Below, piece after piece: positions 42,085 through 53,432 of a DNA stretch of 64,000 nucleotides. The DNA comes from Cytidiella melzeri (taxonomy: Eukaryota > Basidiomycota > Agaricomycetes > Polyporales > Irpicaceae). The translations under genes were made by a program, and so were the position numbers. The stretch covers positions 124,001 to 188,000 of the forward strand of contig JABYQR010000021.1 of NCBI GenBank assembly GCA_022592445.1. Direction: 5' to 3'. Positions within the stretch are counted from its first letter, which is position 1, and every line of letters starts with the position of its first letter. The notes under the pieces were generated by a model. That model made no database searches, was not told where the DNA came from, and was given only the letters and a program-made list of their open reading frames with translations.

Positions 42085-43251
42085 ATGGATCCCAATCAGC
42101 CCGCCGCCCCTGCTGCCCCTGCTGCCCCAGTCGCCAACCTGAGCCAGCAAGACGTCTTAAATATGTTAGGCGTCCTGACACAAAAGATGGTAGACCTTAC
42201 CAATCAGGTGGCTGCACTTGCAGCTGCACAGGCACCGGCGGTTGCCGCTGCTACCCACGTTTCTCGGGAAAGAAGCATCGTCGAGAAACCAGTCTCCTTC
42301 AAGGGGAAAACCTCGTCGGAAGCCCGGCTCTTCCGCCACGCGTTCATAGTATGGGCGCAAAATCAAGGAAAAGCGTTCTTCCAGCAAGACGCGCAAGGCC
42401 AGGTCCGAGTGGACAACAATGGCGCGAGGATCTTCAATCCTCACAAACTCATCACCAGCGCCTTGTCGTTTATGCAGAACGACGCTGCCGAATGGGCTCG
42501 CCCTCACATCGAGGAGTTGGCCAATAGCAAACCAGCATTTGGAAATGACTGGGACACGTTTATCGAGGCCTTCAAGGCAAAGTTTGAGCCTATTGACGTG
42601 GTCATGGAGGCCAAGACTAAGGTTACCGGCATGAAGCAGGGTAACAAGACATTCGCCGCCCACATCTCGGAGTTTGAGACCTGGGCCCCTCGCACTGGCT
42701 GGAGCCAGCAGGACCTTTTCGACCGTCTCAAGTCGAGCTTGAGTACGGAATACCTTCAGCGCGTCTCTTACTTCCAGACCCGCGCCACAACCTACGATGC
42801 ACTGAAGGACCAGTGCAAGGCAGTAGATGCTCAGCTGGCCGATCTACGCAACAGCACTGGGAAGGTCATGGTAGACAGTTCCTCGGGACATGGCAAGTCC
42901 CACCAGCAAGCGTTCCGCGACCCCAATGCGATGGAGATCGACGCATCCCGTTTCTCCACCTCGTTTGACTCGCTCTTTGCGGGTCTGGGCAAGCAGGAGA
43001 TCTTCCAGAAATGGAAGAAGGAGATGAGCAAGCGCTGCTCGGTTTGTGGATCTGAGAGTCACAAGAAGAGGGACTCGAAGCACCCCGATGACCCGGTCTG
43101 CAACCACTGCGGTGGCACCGGTCACTGGGGGGCAGTTTGCCTAAAACGGCTCCAAGGCGTCCCTAAGGGACAAAAGGTTGCCGCTACCTCGTCGACATCG
43201 TCGACCTACTACTGCAGCCAAGCAAGACGCGTCCAACGACAAGGATGCTAA
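42085..43251 (+). CDS. gag of the gypsy element
   Basis: Starts at ATG 42085 (MDPNQPAAPAAPAAP); the frame is open for 81 codons upstream without an ATG. A coiled N-terminus (SQQDVLNMLGVLTQKMVDL) leads to the capsid region (FIEAFKAKFEPIDVVMEAK, FLDRLKSS-like DLFDRLKSSLSTEYL) and a CCHC knuckle, CNHCGGTGHWGAVC, near 43100. After TYYCSQ the frame is lost by one base; another frame continues with a coiled stretch (KIAALKDMLDIQKKQMDEM). Gag and pol were probably one reading frame. Confidence 0.85.
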   Translation: MDPNQPAAPAAPAAPVANLSQQDVLNMLGVLTQKMVDLTNQVAALAAAQAPAVAAATHVSRERSIVEKPVSFKGKTSSEARLFRHAFIVWAQNQGKAFFQQDAQGQVRVDNNGARIFNPHKLITSALSFMQNDAAEWARPHIEELANSKPAFGNDWDTFIEAFKAKFEPIDVVMEAKTKVTGMKQGNKTFAAHISEFETWAPRTGWSQQDLFDRLKSSLSTEYLQRVSYFQTRATTYDALKDQCKAVDAQLADLRNSTGKVMVDSSSGHGKSHQQAFRDPNAMEIDASRFSTSFDSLFAGLGKQEIFQKWKKEMSKRCSVCGSESHKKRDSKHPDDPVCNHCGGTGHWGAVCLKRLQGVPKGQKVAATSSTSSTYYCSQARRVQRQGC

Positions 43252-46200
43252 GATTGCTGCGCTCAAGGACATGCTGGACATCCAGAAGAAGCAAATGGAT
43301 GAAATGGCAGCCAAAATCAATGCGGTTTTTTGAACGGACTCGTGACACAGCCGCAGCTGCGAGTCCCCCAGATACCCTGTCCTTGCCTCCTTCGTCGTCC
43401 TCGTCTTCTGCCTCGTCTTCCTCGTGTACAACGTCTACTCCATGCCCGTCGTCTACTATCTCCTCGTGTACTATATCGTCGCTAGATCGGTTATCGTCTC
43501 ATTTCCGTGTACATGTACTAGTTAAAGGTCTGAATAGAAGCATTCGCGTTCCTGCTATGATCGATTCAGGAGCTACGGCTTTATTCATCAGTCACCAGTT
43601 CGTCAAGAAGCATAAGATTATTCAGCACCCGCTCGAAAGGGTCATCTCATTGCATAACATTGACGGAACTAAGAATAAAGCTGGCGGATTAACGCACTTC
43701 GTTCGCCTTACACTCACAGTCGGAGATCACACGGAAAAGGCAGAGTTTCTTGTCACGGACTTAGGTCCAGAAGACGTCATTCTTGGGCTACCATGGCTCA
43801 AGCGCGTAAACCCTACCGTTAACTGGGAAAAAGGAGAAATGACAATTCGAGCGGCTCGGAAGAATCTCCTAATGAACCTTTCCAGAAGGTTGACGGTAAC
43901 CGCAAAGAACGTAGACAGTGGGTCAAAGCCGGTATTATCCAAGACACCACTGACAAGTCTGGTGTATGGCCGGCTTCACCTACTCTACTAAGCTTGCTGC
44001 CGAAGCAAACGAAGCTAAAGCTCAGCGCTCCTTCGAAGACATCGTTCCATCAGAGTACCACAGACACGCTAAAGTCTTCTCTGAAGAAGAGTCTAATCGG
44101 CTACCCCAGCATCAGCCCTGGGACCATTCGATTGATCTCAAACCAGACGCTCCTGAGACCATCAAATCGAAAGTTTATCCTATGCCCCTGAACGAACAAG
44201 CCGAGCTTGACAAGTTCATTCAGGAGAACCTGTCAAAAGGTTACATTACGCCTTCTAAGTCTCCGATGGCTTCTCCGTCTTTTTCATCAAAAAGAAGGAC
44301 AACAAACTCCGACTTATTCAGGACTACCGCAAACTCAACGACATCACTGTAAAGAATCGTTACCCACTACCGCTTGCTACCGACATTATCAACAAGCTCA
44401 AGGGTGCAAAGATCTTCACCAAATTCGATGTTCGTTGGGGATATCACAATGTCCGCATCAAAGAAGGAGATGAGTACAAAGCGGCTTTCGTTACCAACCG
44501 AGGACTCTTCGAACCTAAAGTCATGTTCTTCGGTCTCACAAACTCACCCGCTACCTTCCAAGCTCTGATGGACAACATCTTCGCCGACCTCGTCGCGAGG
44601 GCAAGGTGGCTGTCTATCTAGATGACATCTTGATCTGGAGCAACAACCTGACAGAGCACCGCAAGGTTGTACATGAAGTCCTCGAGCGACTTCAACAGCA
44701 CGATCTCTACTTCGGCCGGAAAAGTGCGAGTTTGAGAAATCTGAGATCGAGTACCTCGGGTTGATCATTCGCGCCGGCGAAGTAGCTATGGACCCTGTCA
44801 AAGTCCAAGCAGTTTCTACGTGGCCCACACCCAAGAACCTCAAAGAAGTTAGAGGATTCATCGGGTTTGCCAACTTCTACCGCCGCTTCATTCAAGACTT
44901 CTCAAAGCACGCCGGCCTCTACACGACCTTACTAAGAAGGACGTACCGTTCGTCTGGGGTCCAGCACAAGAGACTGCCTTCACGCTGCTAAAGAAGGCCT
45001 TTACCACTAAGCCTATCTTGGCAGTCTGGGACCCTGAACTCCCTACACGTCTAGAAGTCGATGCCTCGGGCTATGCGACCGGTGGAATCATCTCCCAGAA
45101 ATCGAAGGAAGATGGATTCTACCACCCTATCGCCTACCGGTCCGCATCTATGACTGAAGCAGAGCGTAACTACGAAATCTTTGATCGGGAGATGTTAGCC
45201 ATCACCGAGGCTCTCAAAGATTGGCGCCACTACCTTGAGGGGCTCAAGGAACCGTTTGAGATCTGGACAGATCACGCAAACCTGCAGTACTGGAAGACTG
45301 CGCAACACCTCACTCGACGTCAAGCACGTTGGTCATTACTTTTGGCTGACTTCGACTTCGTGTTGGTACACAAGCCCGGTAGTACCATGATACACGCTGA
45401 TCCTCTCTCTCGTCTTCACTCTCACGCTGTCACGGACGAAGAAGACAACAAGGATCAGGTGGTACTGAAACCGGAACACTTCCGAATCCTCGCTACCAGT
45501 ACGCTCGCCACTGCTTCTCCACTCGAATCAAAGATCCGAGAATGCACGGAACAAGAAGCAGAAGTCGCACAAGCTCTCGCTACCCTTCGAAAGAAGGGTC
45601 CTCGCAAACTTGTCGGCGGTTTACTCGAATGGGAAGAGAGTGACGGACTCATCTATTACAAGGGAAAACTCTATATCCCTAAAACAAAGAGCTCCGTCAC
45701 GAAATTGTCAAATCTTGCCATGACACACCCGCGGCTGGTCATCCGGGCAAACACGGCACCATAGAGCTAGTCTCACGACACTATTGGTGGCCGAAGATGA
45801 ATGCCTTCGTAGAGACTTACGTACTAGGTTGTGATCGCTGTCAACGCTACAAGTCAGCTCCACACCCTAAAGCAGTACTACAGCCTCAGGAAACTCCGGC
45901 CGGACCTTGGGAACACGTCGGAGTAGATCTCATCACTCAGCTGCCACCCTCTAAGGGATTTGATTCGATCGCGGTCTACGTCGACCATTACTCCGATCAA
46001 ACGCACATCATCCCTACTACCACTAAGGTTAACGCTGAGGGGATTGCCGATCTACATTACAAAGAAGTATTCCGACTTCACGGCATTCCCAAGAAGGTGT
46101 TCTCTGACCGAGGACCCCAGTTTGCAGCGCGCTTCATGCGTGCGCTCTATCACCGCTAGGCATAGAGACTGGTTTTACGACCGCCTATCATCCGCAAGGA

Positions 46201-47122
46201 AATGGCAAGTCGAACGCAAAAACCAGGATATCGAACAGTACCTGCGTCTATTCTGTCAGCAACGACAAGACGACTGGGTCGATCATCTGCCGGCGGCTGA
46301 GTTTGCACTCAACTCGCGAGTACATGCGGGTAACTCACAAACACCGTTTGAAGTCATCTACGGATATCGCCCCGACTTCACCATACCAGTGGCAAGCGAA
46401 GCAATATCCCATCACTCGATGAGCGCCTTGACAATATGGCTCGAGTACGAAAGGAGACCGAAGCAGCTCTTCGTCTAAGCAAAGAAAAGATGAAGCAACT
46501 CTACGAGTCTGAGAAGCGCTCTCCACGCGTCTTCCAAGTAGGGGACATGGTCTGGCTGAACGCTAAGAACGTCCAGATCCACCAGGCTACCCCTAACTTG
46601 GTCCTCGACAACTCGGCCCGTACAAGGTCATCGAACGCATGGCGATCTTGACTACAAACTCGATCTACCCAGCTATCTCCGAATCCACCCCGTCTTCCAC
46701 ATCAACCGTCTAAGTCCCTGGCACGACAACGGCAAAGACGTACCTCCACCTCCTGATCCTATCGTCATAGAAGGAGAAGAACAGTACGTCGTCGAAAAGT
46801 GCTAGACAGCAGGCTACACGGACGTTGGAAGAAATTGCAATTCCTAGTCAAATGGGAAGGGTATTCAGACGGACACAATAGCTGGGAACCAGTAGAAAAC
46901 CTCGAGAATAGTCAAGAAGCAATTGACGACTTCTACAAAGCAAACCCCGGAGCGCCCCGGGTCATCAAAGCTTCACTCTTCGCGGATCTCCGCTCGCACT
47001 TTCGGGAATTCAATACCCAGACCGACCCCGCTTTCCTTCGCACGATCTATCCATCTACATACGATCTTAGCTGGGATGAAGGCAAACACATCGGTCTGGA
47101 TATCTCAAGAACATCACACTGA
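43245..47122 (+). pseudogene. gypsy pol: protease, RT, RNase H, integrase, chromodomain (frameshifted)
   Basis: Domain order is complete. Protease: VPAMIDSGATALFIS (near 43570). [22 protein letters not shown] and the catalytic VYLDDILIW (near 44620). RNase H: LEVDASGYATGGII (45050). Integrase: zinc-binding HYWWPKMNAFVETYVLGCDR and core VGVDLITQLPPSKGFDSIAV with VFSDRGPQFAARF. Chromodomain: KLQFLVKWEGYSDGHNSWEP (46835-46900). The frame shifts by one base at least eight times, for instance near 43327, 44278, 44612, 44735, 44932, 45725, 46155, 46430 and 46800, so no full polyprotein can be made as read. Sequence or assembly error in a multicopy element is a fair alternative to real decay. Confidence 0.88.
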
Positions 47123-47274
47123 CGGGTAACGTCGAGTCAACGACACCAGAAGGGGAGAAACTTCCTAGCATCCTTCTGACTAGACAATCGGGGCAATTCT
47201 GCTGAATCCCTGTAGACGGGTAGAAGACCTCTATCACCACAGCACAGTGATGCTTCGCGAGGACGCTCGATTTT

Positions 47275-47284
47275 AGGAGGGGGG
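47275..47284 (+). other. polypurine tract
   Basis: AGGAGGGGGG, three bases before the 3' LTR; the usual plus-strand primer position. Confidence 0.75.
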
Positions 47285-47287
47285 TAA

Positions 47288-48044
47288 TGTCATGGATGGC
47301 CTGACTAGCCCTTAATTTTCGCAATTTACCTCTTGTTTTTATCTGTAAAACTCCGGGCTGCAGCTCAGTTGCAACCTTCTCTGCACAAACTCCTTTTGCA
47401 CGTCTATTAAGCGCCCGTATCACGTGGCTTAGACGCTCCACACGTCACATTATTGCTACTACGTCACACTGGCATGTGACTTAGCTTAAGTAAGACCACA
47501 TGGCTACAGACACATGGTTCAGCCCATAGCTAGGGTTTGATGTCATAAATGACGTCCACATGGACTCCTTTTTGTTCTTTCCTTATTGTTCTCTTTATGG
47601 AAGGATGTTCTCACAGGTGTGGGAATGGAATACAATAGTTGGTCTCCTTTTAGATAGATTCTCTCACGAGTAGAGTTCTTGGCAAGGTCTAGACAATAGC
47701 TATTGTTCTCCTTTAGGTAGTTCTTTTGTTCTTCGTTCACACGGCTTCTTGCAAAGCCTGCCCTCAACATGGTCTGTGCGCAGGTCCCTGAAGTCTATAT
47801 ATACTGCTGCATGTACACTCCTAGCCCCCATCTCGACCTCTTGGTCTTTACTGGGCTAGGTAAGCAAATCCCCTCTGTACTACATAGCTGGTAGTCAGAA
47901 TACTAACTTGGTCTTTACTGGGCTAGACAACTTGTATAAAGTCTGATAGCTGGTGAGAGCACTGTGCTACACGCCTGCCACCACCTTCTCGTCGATATCC
48001 ACTTCGTGTCCCTGTCTGTCACGTCGAGCCTTGTCTCCGTGTCA
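47288..48044 (+). repeat. 3' LTR of the gypsy element (757 bp)
   Basis: TGTCATGG...GTGTCA, followed by the CAGAG target copy. It differs from the 5' LTR by about two substitutions and three one-base indels, most of the indels in short homopolymers. Confidence 0.92.
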
Positions 48045-48460
48045 CAGAGCTGCCCTTTCTGTACCAAACTTTGTACACAATGTCTAGTAGCATAAATACA
48101 TATGCCTGATTTTTTTGGATGCAGTTGAGAGAGTGGAAGTGCCCTCCCGAGCAAATAGTTCACTTCCTGTCCCCAGTTCACTTCTGGGTCATCGATAGTA
48201 ACCCTCTTGTCTCCCAAAGTATGGTAATAGGATGGGAGAATACAGACAGTAACATTTTCACACCAAAGCAATGAATACAGTTGATGGCATCACACCAACT
48301 TCATTATCAGCCCTTTATAACTTTGTATCAGATTGCTTTTGCAATCAAAATGTGCTTTTTGTGTTTTATAGACTGCATATGGGTACAAATCTGTACATAT
48401 TATACACCATTAGATAGCTTTATCTTGTGGCAACATCCTGGTACAAAAAGCCTGCAAAAT

Positions 48461-48644
48461 GAAGTGGAAATGAGCAAGTTGTGGCCAGTCTACTGAACAA
48501 AGTCACTCAGACTCAGATTTGAACTCCACTCTTGCTGGCACTGGTACAAACATTGTGTCAATTGAAGTGGAGTTGACCAAGTTATGGCCAGTCTACTGAA
48601 AAAAGTCATCCAGACTCAGATTCAAACTCCGCTCTTGCTGGCAC
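48461..48644. repeat. two-copy tandem repeat, 81-bp unit at 103-bp period
   Basis: Copies at 48461-48541 and 48564-48644, both starting GAAGTGGA and ending TTGCTGGCAC with a shared GGCCAGTCTACTGAA core. Confidence 0.8.
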
Positions 48645-48830
48645 ATGATGTCAAATTCTGGTCAGGTACATGCACAGCAATCTACAGACATTGCTTGCTC
48701 TTTGAGCAAGGAATACAATCAGAATACATGCCATAAACATTACTGGGTCTGAGCAAGAATTACCCATACTTTGGCAGCTTACAAAACATCCTAACCCCTA
48801 CATTCTTGGACAATGTAAATTTGTGGTTGC

Positions 48831-49110
48831 ATCAGCAGTGAGTACTGCATATGATGTGTTCCACAAATTTTCACAACCATTACTTGCTCTTAAGCAGGAG
48901 TTACACTCAGATTAAGCCTGTGGCAGTTTCCATGGGGGCGAGGCAGTTCAGACACCAACAGGACATGAATGCATCAGCAGCAAGCACTGCATCTGATTGT
49001 TCCATGATTGTTCCACAGATTTTCACAGCTGTTAGTTGCTTTCTAAGCAGGAGTTACAATCAGAACACAGCCTGTGGCAGTTCCAATGGGGGTGTGGCAG
49101 TTCAGACTAG
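48831..49110. repeat. two diverged copies of a noncoding repeat
   Basis: Units share AAGCAGGAGTTACA, AGCCTGTGGCAGTTTC/TTCC, GGCAGTTCAGAC and CACCAACAGGACATG blocks. A third relative is at 57784-57935. Confidence 0.65.
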
Positions 49111-49273
49111 CGTTAGCAGGGCCGGCAAGCGGCAAGTACGATTCCTGAAGACTTGATAAATTTCTCACAATATCATAAATATCAATAAATCAGAATTCAA
49201 TATCACGCAGGTTTTACATGTCTCACAATATCATAGATATCAATAAATTAGATGTCATTATTGTGCAGGTATC

Positions 49274-50532
49274 TTAAACATCACAACATGTATAAATTGC
49301 TACAGTTATGGTCCGACCGTGTTTTGCCGTTGCCAACATGTTGCAGTTTACACCATTCATGTTTCCATCATATTCAGTATGTCTATCTGTACTTATACCA
49401 TTGTGGAACCACAGATCTCCGTTATCACTGACTATACGAGATGTATAGTGATTATTTCCATAGTAAATGATGCCACACAGTTTGTAATTGTATCCACTAA
49501 CATTAATAACATGTTGGAACCTGACAACTGGATCTTCCTCTATACACATTGCAATGAAGGGTGGTGCATGATCAAATTTGTATATATTATCCATTACGCT
49601 GTGACAGTCACTGCATTTCTTTCTAGACTTTGTTCTCAATAGAGCTGTCATCCAAGCAGATGTAGTTTGAGCATTACACGTTCCTGCTTGTTTTGCTTTA
49701 TTTCTCCATGCAGACTTTGTACATTGCCACATCTAGAAGATTTTTTGTTTCAACATACAATGCAGTACACAGCTTTGACAATATGGCTAACATCAGCTGT
49801 TAGTAGAAATTCACATAATTCTCTAACATCATTGCCTGTTGTACTGATTGAGAACACACTTGGATCTTTACAATGAAATGCAAGCTGTGTACGGTCTCGA
49901 GTTTTATCTATATCATCTGAGTCAAGATCTACACCTTCAAACATGTCACAAAATATTTTCAAATATTCATTTGTTGTTGATGTCAATTTACACCATTCTT
50001 CTGGTGTATACCTCATAATGCTCAATATAATAGTTAACAGACTATCAAATGCACAGCTATATTTATGACCATTCCATACAAAACCCATAGGACCATTGAG
50101 TACAGGCATACGGTCATTGATATTTGTTTTCTGCCGTTTACATGGCCGGGTGGAACTTTCCTGATATTCAGTTACTTCCTGTCTACGCTTATTATGAATA
50201 CGAACACCTTGTAGCCTACTCAGTTGATTGATCTGTACAGTACCCTGAGCAGGAATATATTGTTTGGCATCAGTATTGACTTCCAACAGTTTTTTCTTGC
50301 TAGTTTCAGGTTTAGATGTAGATTGTTTTGTCAGTCTTTTCTTTTTGTCAAGTAGTTGCCATTCTGCTTCTTGGAATGGATCACCAATATCATACGTGTT
50401 GATTGAATCCCATTGTAACGGACTAGGCATTGTTCTAGGAACATAGTCACTTCCTCTTGCATATCTATATGATGATATTAGATGGTTCCGTGTTGTGCCG
50501 CCTACACTTTGGGTAATTTCTTTTTGAAACAC
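49274..50532 (-). pseudogene. USP-like cysteine peptidase domain linked to the helicase
   Basis: Two minus-strand ORFs (50532-49750 and 49732-49274) form one domain after the helicase. The first has MGFVWNGHKYSCAFDSLLTI, like the Cys box of ubiquitin-specific proteases. The second has a CSDCHSVM zinc pair, APPFIAMCIEEDP and YKLCGIIYYGNNHYTSRIVS then DLWFHNG, like the USP His box (GHYTAY...W). The Cys and His positions and their spacing fit peptidase family C19. The ORFs are separated by a stop. USP is my reading; an OTU or other papain-fold peptidase is possible. Confidence 0.5.
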
Positions 50533-50557
50533 AATCTTGTAATCTCATCTAGCAATT

Positions 50558-52821
50558 CTAACTCTCGGAACTCCTGTCCAAACATCCTGACAATTCCCCC
50601 TTCATGTGTTTATGTGAGAAATCTTGAGCAATAAGAGTACCCTGATATGTTGAACCTCTTGAGTAGCAAGTATATATAGACTGGTGATTGCGAAAATTGT
50701 GTATGTCAACAACATTGTACTTCCTTGTCCAATCTTGGGATGCATAGTCCAGCATGCCAAAATTTACTATTACTGGCACTTGTACGCGGTTTATAGTTAT
50801 TCGCACGCCATCAGGAAGCTTACAAATCATGTTTATAGGTTCTGCTGTAACAGGCACCACAGCAGGTTCCAATCCATCTAGTTTTATTGGTATTGGTGTT
50901 GAAGTTAGCTTTACAAACAACACATCTAATGTGCTGTGATTTGCATCTATAGGCTGAGATTTCCACCCAACTACAACACCTTTTGCTCCATTAGTCACAC
51001 CACACTCTGTTGCTTTGTTCTTCTTAATTATAATAGGCATTCCTATACAAATACCTAATTTGCCAGGATGGTTTCTAGTATTGCTTGGAGGTAATGACCA
51101 AAACACATCTTGATCATGTGGACGAAGGCAGTCAGTATTCCGTGATGGATCTGTTTTTGTTTTACGGATCTTTGTTGAAAGCTTTGTCTCATCATCGTTG
51201 GAGCTATAACAATCTACAGAGTAAGAATAACTCAGAGTTTGATGGACCTCTTGCGAGAATTGTTCTGCTCCTCTGTCATTGAATTTATATCTACTTGCAT
51301 TGTAAGATGTTATAGCTGACACATTACAGAACACAGTATTTGACCACTTTCGTCAATTTTCTGGTATACCAGCTATTCTAGTTCGCAGAAAAGTAATATC
51401 TTCTTTGGTACAAGACTTGTATCTTAAGTTTTCTAGCAAAGTGCGGAATTGTGCATCTTCATCTGTCTGTGAATTTTGTCTCATGTTGGTGCGTAAGATG
51501 ACCACAGTGGTAAACTGATGCCATATTGCTTTACCTAAAGCAGCTTGCTGATTCTTATGAGACTGTGCTGCATGGATAACAGACTGAACAGTGCTTGAAT
51601 AGAGGGTGTTTCCTGTTGATACTGGGGGAAGCTGTGCAAAGTCTCCCGCAAAGATGATATGTTTCCCTCCAAATGGTTCAGTCTCATTGTGCAAGGCCAT
51701 ACACATTTGTCTGTCAATATTGTATAAGTTGAAACAATCAATCATTCATATCTCATCCATAAATATGTACTCTACATACTGCAAGTTACTTTTAATTTCA
51801 CTTAGAGCACCTAGTTGTTCAGTTTTTACAATAAGGGTTGATACCTAGCATAAAATGATAAGTAGAACCACCAATCAGCGATGCAGCTGATCCAGTATGT
51901 GCCATACAAAGGAACCAATAAACTTAAATGTGACGGGTATATAAATGTATCAATGATTTAATAACTTGAGATTTCCTGTACCAGCCATTCCACCCAAATA
52001 CATCTTCAGCTGAGACGGTTTTTGAAGTGTTGAGTGATTTGCTATGATTTTGAAAGCCCTGGCCTGTTCATTGTTCAATGTATAGCTACTTAAGATTTCA
52101 TTGATTTTTATTGATAAGGGAGCGATCTTCCTTAGATGCTGCTCCAAATATCTTTTCATAATATGGAATATCAATGACTTCTACAAGATCAATAGAATGG
52201 TTGTGCTTTTTAATTGCCTTTGATGCAGCTACCTGTCCTTGTTGATTGCTCAAAATTTCATCTTTGGTCTTGTTCAATAATTTTTGCCAATGATAACAGC
52301 TGAGTGTGTATCATCTACTGTTGGATATCAACAGAGTGGTCATCTGCATTCAAAACCCCATTCCTTTTGAGCATGTCTTTAGTATCCATCATATGTTCAA
52401 GCTGTAATATTGTTGATCTGTCAATAGGTCCCATGTCTGTTACCATATGCCCATCAAAACCACATTGTTCTGAATCAAGTATACCAATGAATTCTTCTTC
52501 AGTTCCATCTAGCATGTCATTACCAAAGTATGGTGGCATAAAAACAACATCTAGAGTTTTTATTTCTTGTTGTGCTGCAAAATAATCTCTGGCATCATAA
52601 CATTCATATTGCAGATTGAAATTATTTGTAATATATGTGTATCGCTGGGGAAATTTGTAGTTGTTGAACTCATCACTCCAAGTCAAGTCTTTTGACTTTA
52701 ACTCTAAACATGAGTGCCATGAGTTGAAAAGTGCCAGCATAGTCATACAGTAGTATTCTTGATTGCCTTTATCTTCTTGCAGTAGGATACCATCTACAAA
52801 GTCTACATGCCTGATCCCCAT
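50558..52821 (-). pseudogene. Helitron-type PIF1 helicase, frameshifted, Rep domain missing
   Basis: Pieces on the minus strand in order. GNQEYYCMTMLALFNSWHS and NLQYECYDARDYFAAQQ form the pre-helicase region typical of agaricomycete Helitron proteins. Then come a Walker A GGMAGTGN-K-S (frame broken, near 51970), HTGSAASLIGGSTYH, Walker B FMDEIS, GGKHIIFAGDFAQLPPVSTG, VVILRTNMRQ and the C-terminal GVTNGAKGVVVGW. PIF1-type SF1 helicases drive rolling-circle transposition. At least four frame breaks make it inactive. No HUH/Rep nuclease was found between 52822 and 53370, so the 5' part is lost. Confidence 0.75.
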
Positions 52822-53273
52822 TAAGGGTAGTTCAAGACACTGACAAATGTCTCATAGAAGGTGCTGATAAGTAACAAACTGAATGCTACATGGAGATATC
52901 AGGAAAGCCACTTGAAACGAGGAACAGAGTGACGCACAGTCCAATAGATGCTCTTGTCCACTTGATTGAAGAGAGAGTGTCCATCCCCAAGGGAGATACA
53001 TGAAATCATGACTACAGCAAACCACCAAACATGTTGGCCCTGCAACACCAAGCCTACACAACACCACAAGAGCAATGCGGTATTGCACAATGCTACAACT
53101 GTCGCATCATATGACCAAATACAGCCCTGCGTGTATAGAACAATAGGAAAATACATGTACTCACTGGTTCTGTCATTTCAAGACTGAGTACAAAGCTGAC
53201 CTTGAGGATTGATGAGTGAGATATAGAGTTCAAGTGTATGGAGGTGAGAGGCAAGTGGCAAGCGGAGGGAGCA
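52822..53273. other. gene-free transposon flank
   Basis: Upstream of the helicase remnant, where a Rep domain would be expected but is not seen. Confidence 0.5.
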
Positions 53274-53373
53274 CTGTCCTCATGCACCACGAAGTGTAAC
53301 TCAGTGCTGACAAGAAAGTGATCCTGTCCTCATGCGCCACAAAGCGTAACTCGGTGCTGACAGGCAAGAGCTT
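53274..53373. repeat. two-copy tandem repeat, 50-bp period
   Basis: CTGTCCTCATGC... at 53274-53323 and 53324-53373, each with a CCAC-AAG-GTAACTC-GTGCTGACA core. Confidence 0.8.
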
Positions 53374-53432
53374 ACGTCCTCTTTCGAACAAGACGCGCGT
53401 TTCTGCGCGTCTTGTTCGAAAGAGGACGTAAG
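53371..53432. repeat. perfect 28-bp fold-back hairpin at the transposon/host junction
   Basis: Arms 53371-53398 and 53405-53432 are exact reverse complements (left arm starts CTTACGTCCTCTTTCGAACA), loop GTTTCT. The right arm runs into the MFS fragment, the left arm abuts the tandem repeat. Confidence 0.9.

Larger units (their letters stand above)
40217..48044 (+). mobile_element. Ty3/gypsy chromovirus, complete with both LTRs
   Basis: A 7.8-kb LTR retrotransposon bounded by TG...CA LTRs and a CAGAG duplication (40212-40216 and 48045-48049). Internal order: self-primer-type PBS, extra ORF, gag with zinc knuckle, aspartic protease, RT, RNase H, integrase, chromodomain, polypurine tract. The chromodomain and primer arrangement place it with the Tf1/sushi-like chromoviruses. 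The LTRs differ at about five sites, so it inserted recently, yet pol is broken by many one-base shifts. Confidence 0.93.
48045..49273. other. repeat debris right of the gypsy element
   Basis: No gene. It contains an inverted copy (about 48175-48203) of the 39706-39733 sequence and the repeats listed separately. Confidence 0.5.

Noticed and set aside
43245..47122. Programmed frameshifting in gypsy pol
   Set aside because: At least eight shifts at unrelated places; programmed sites occur once or twice per element.
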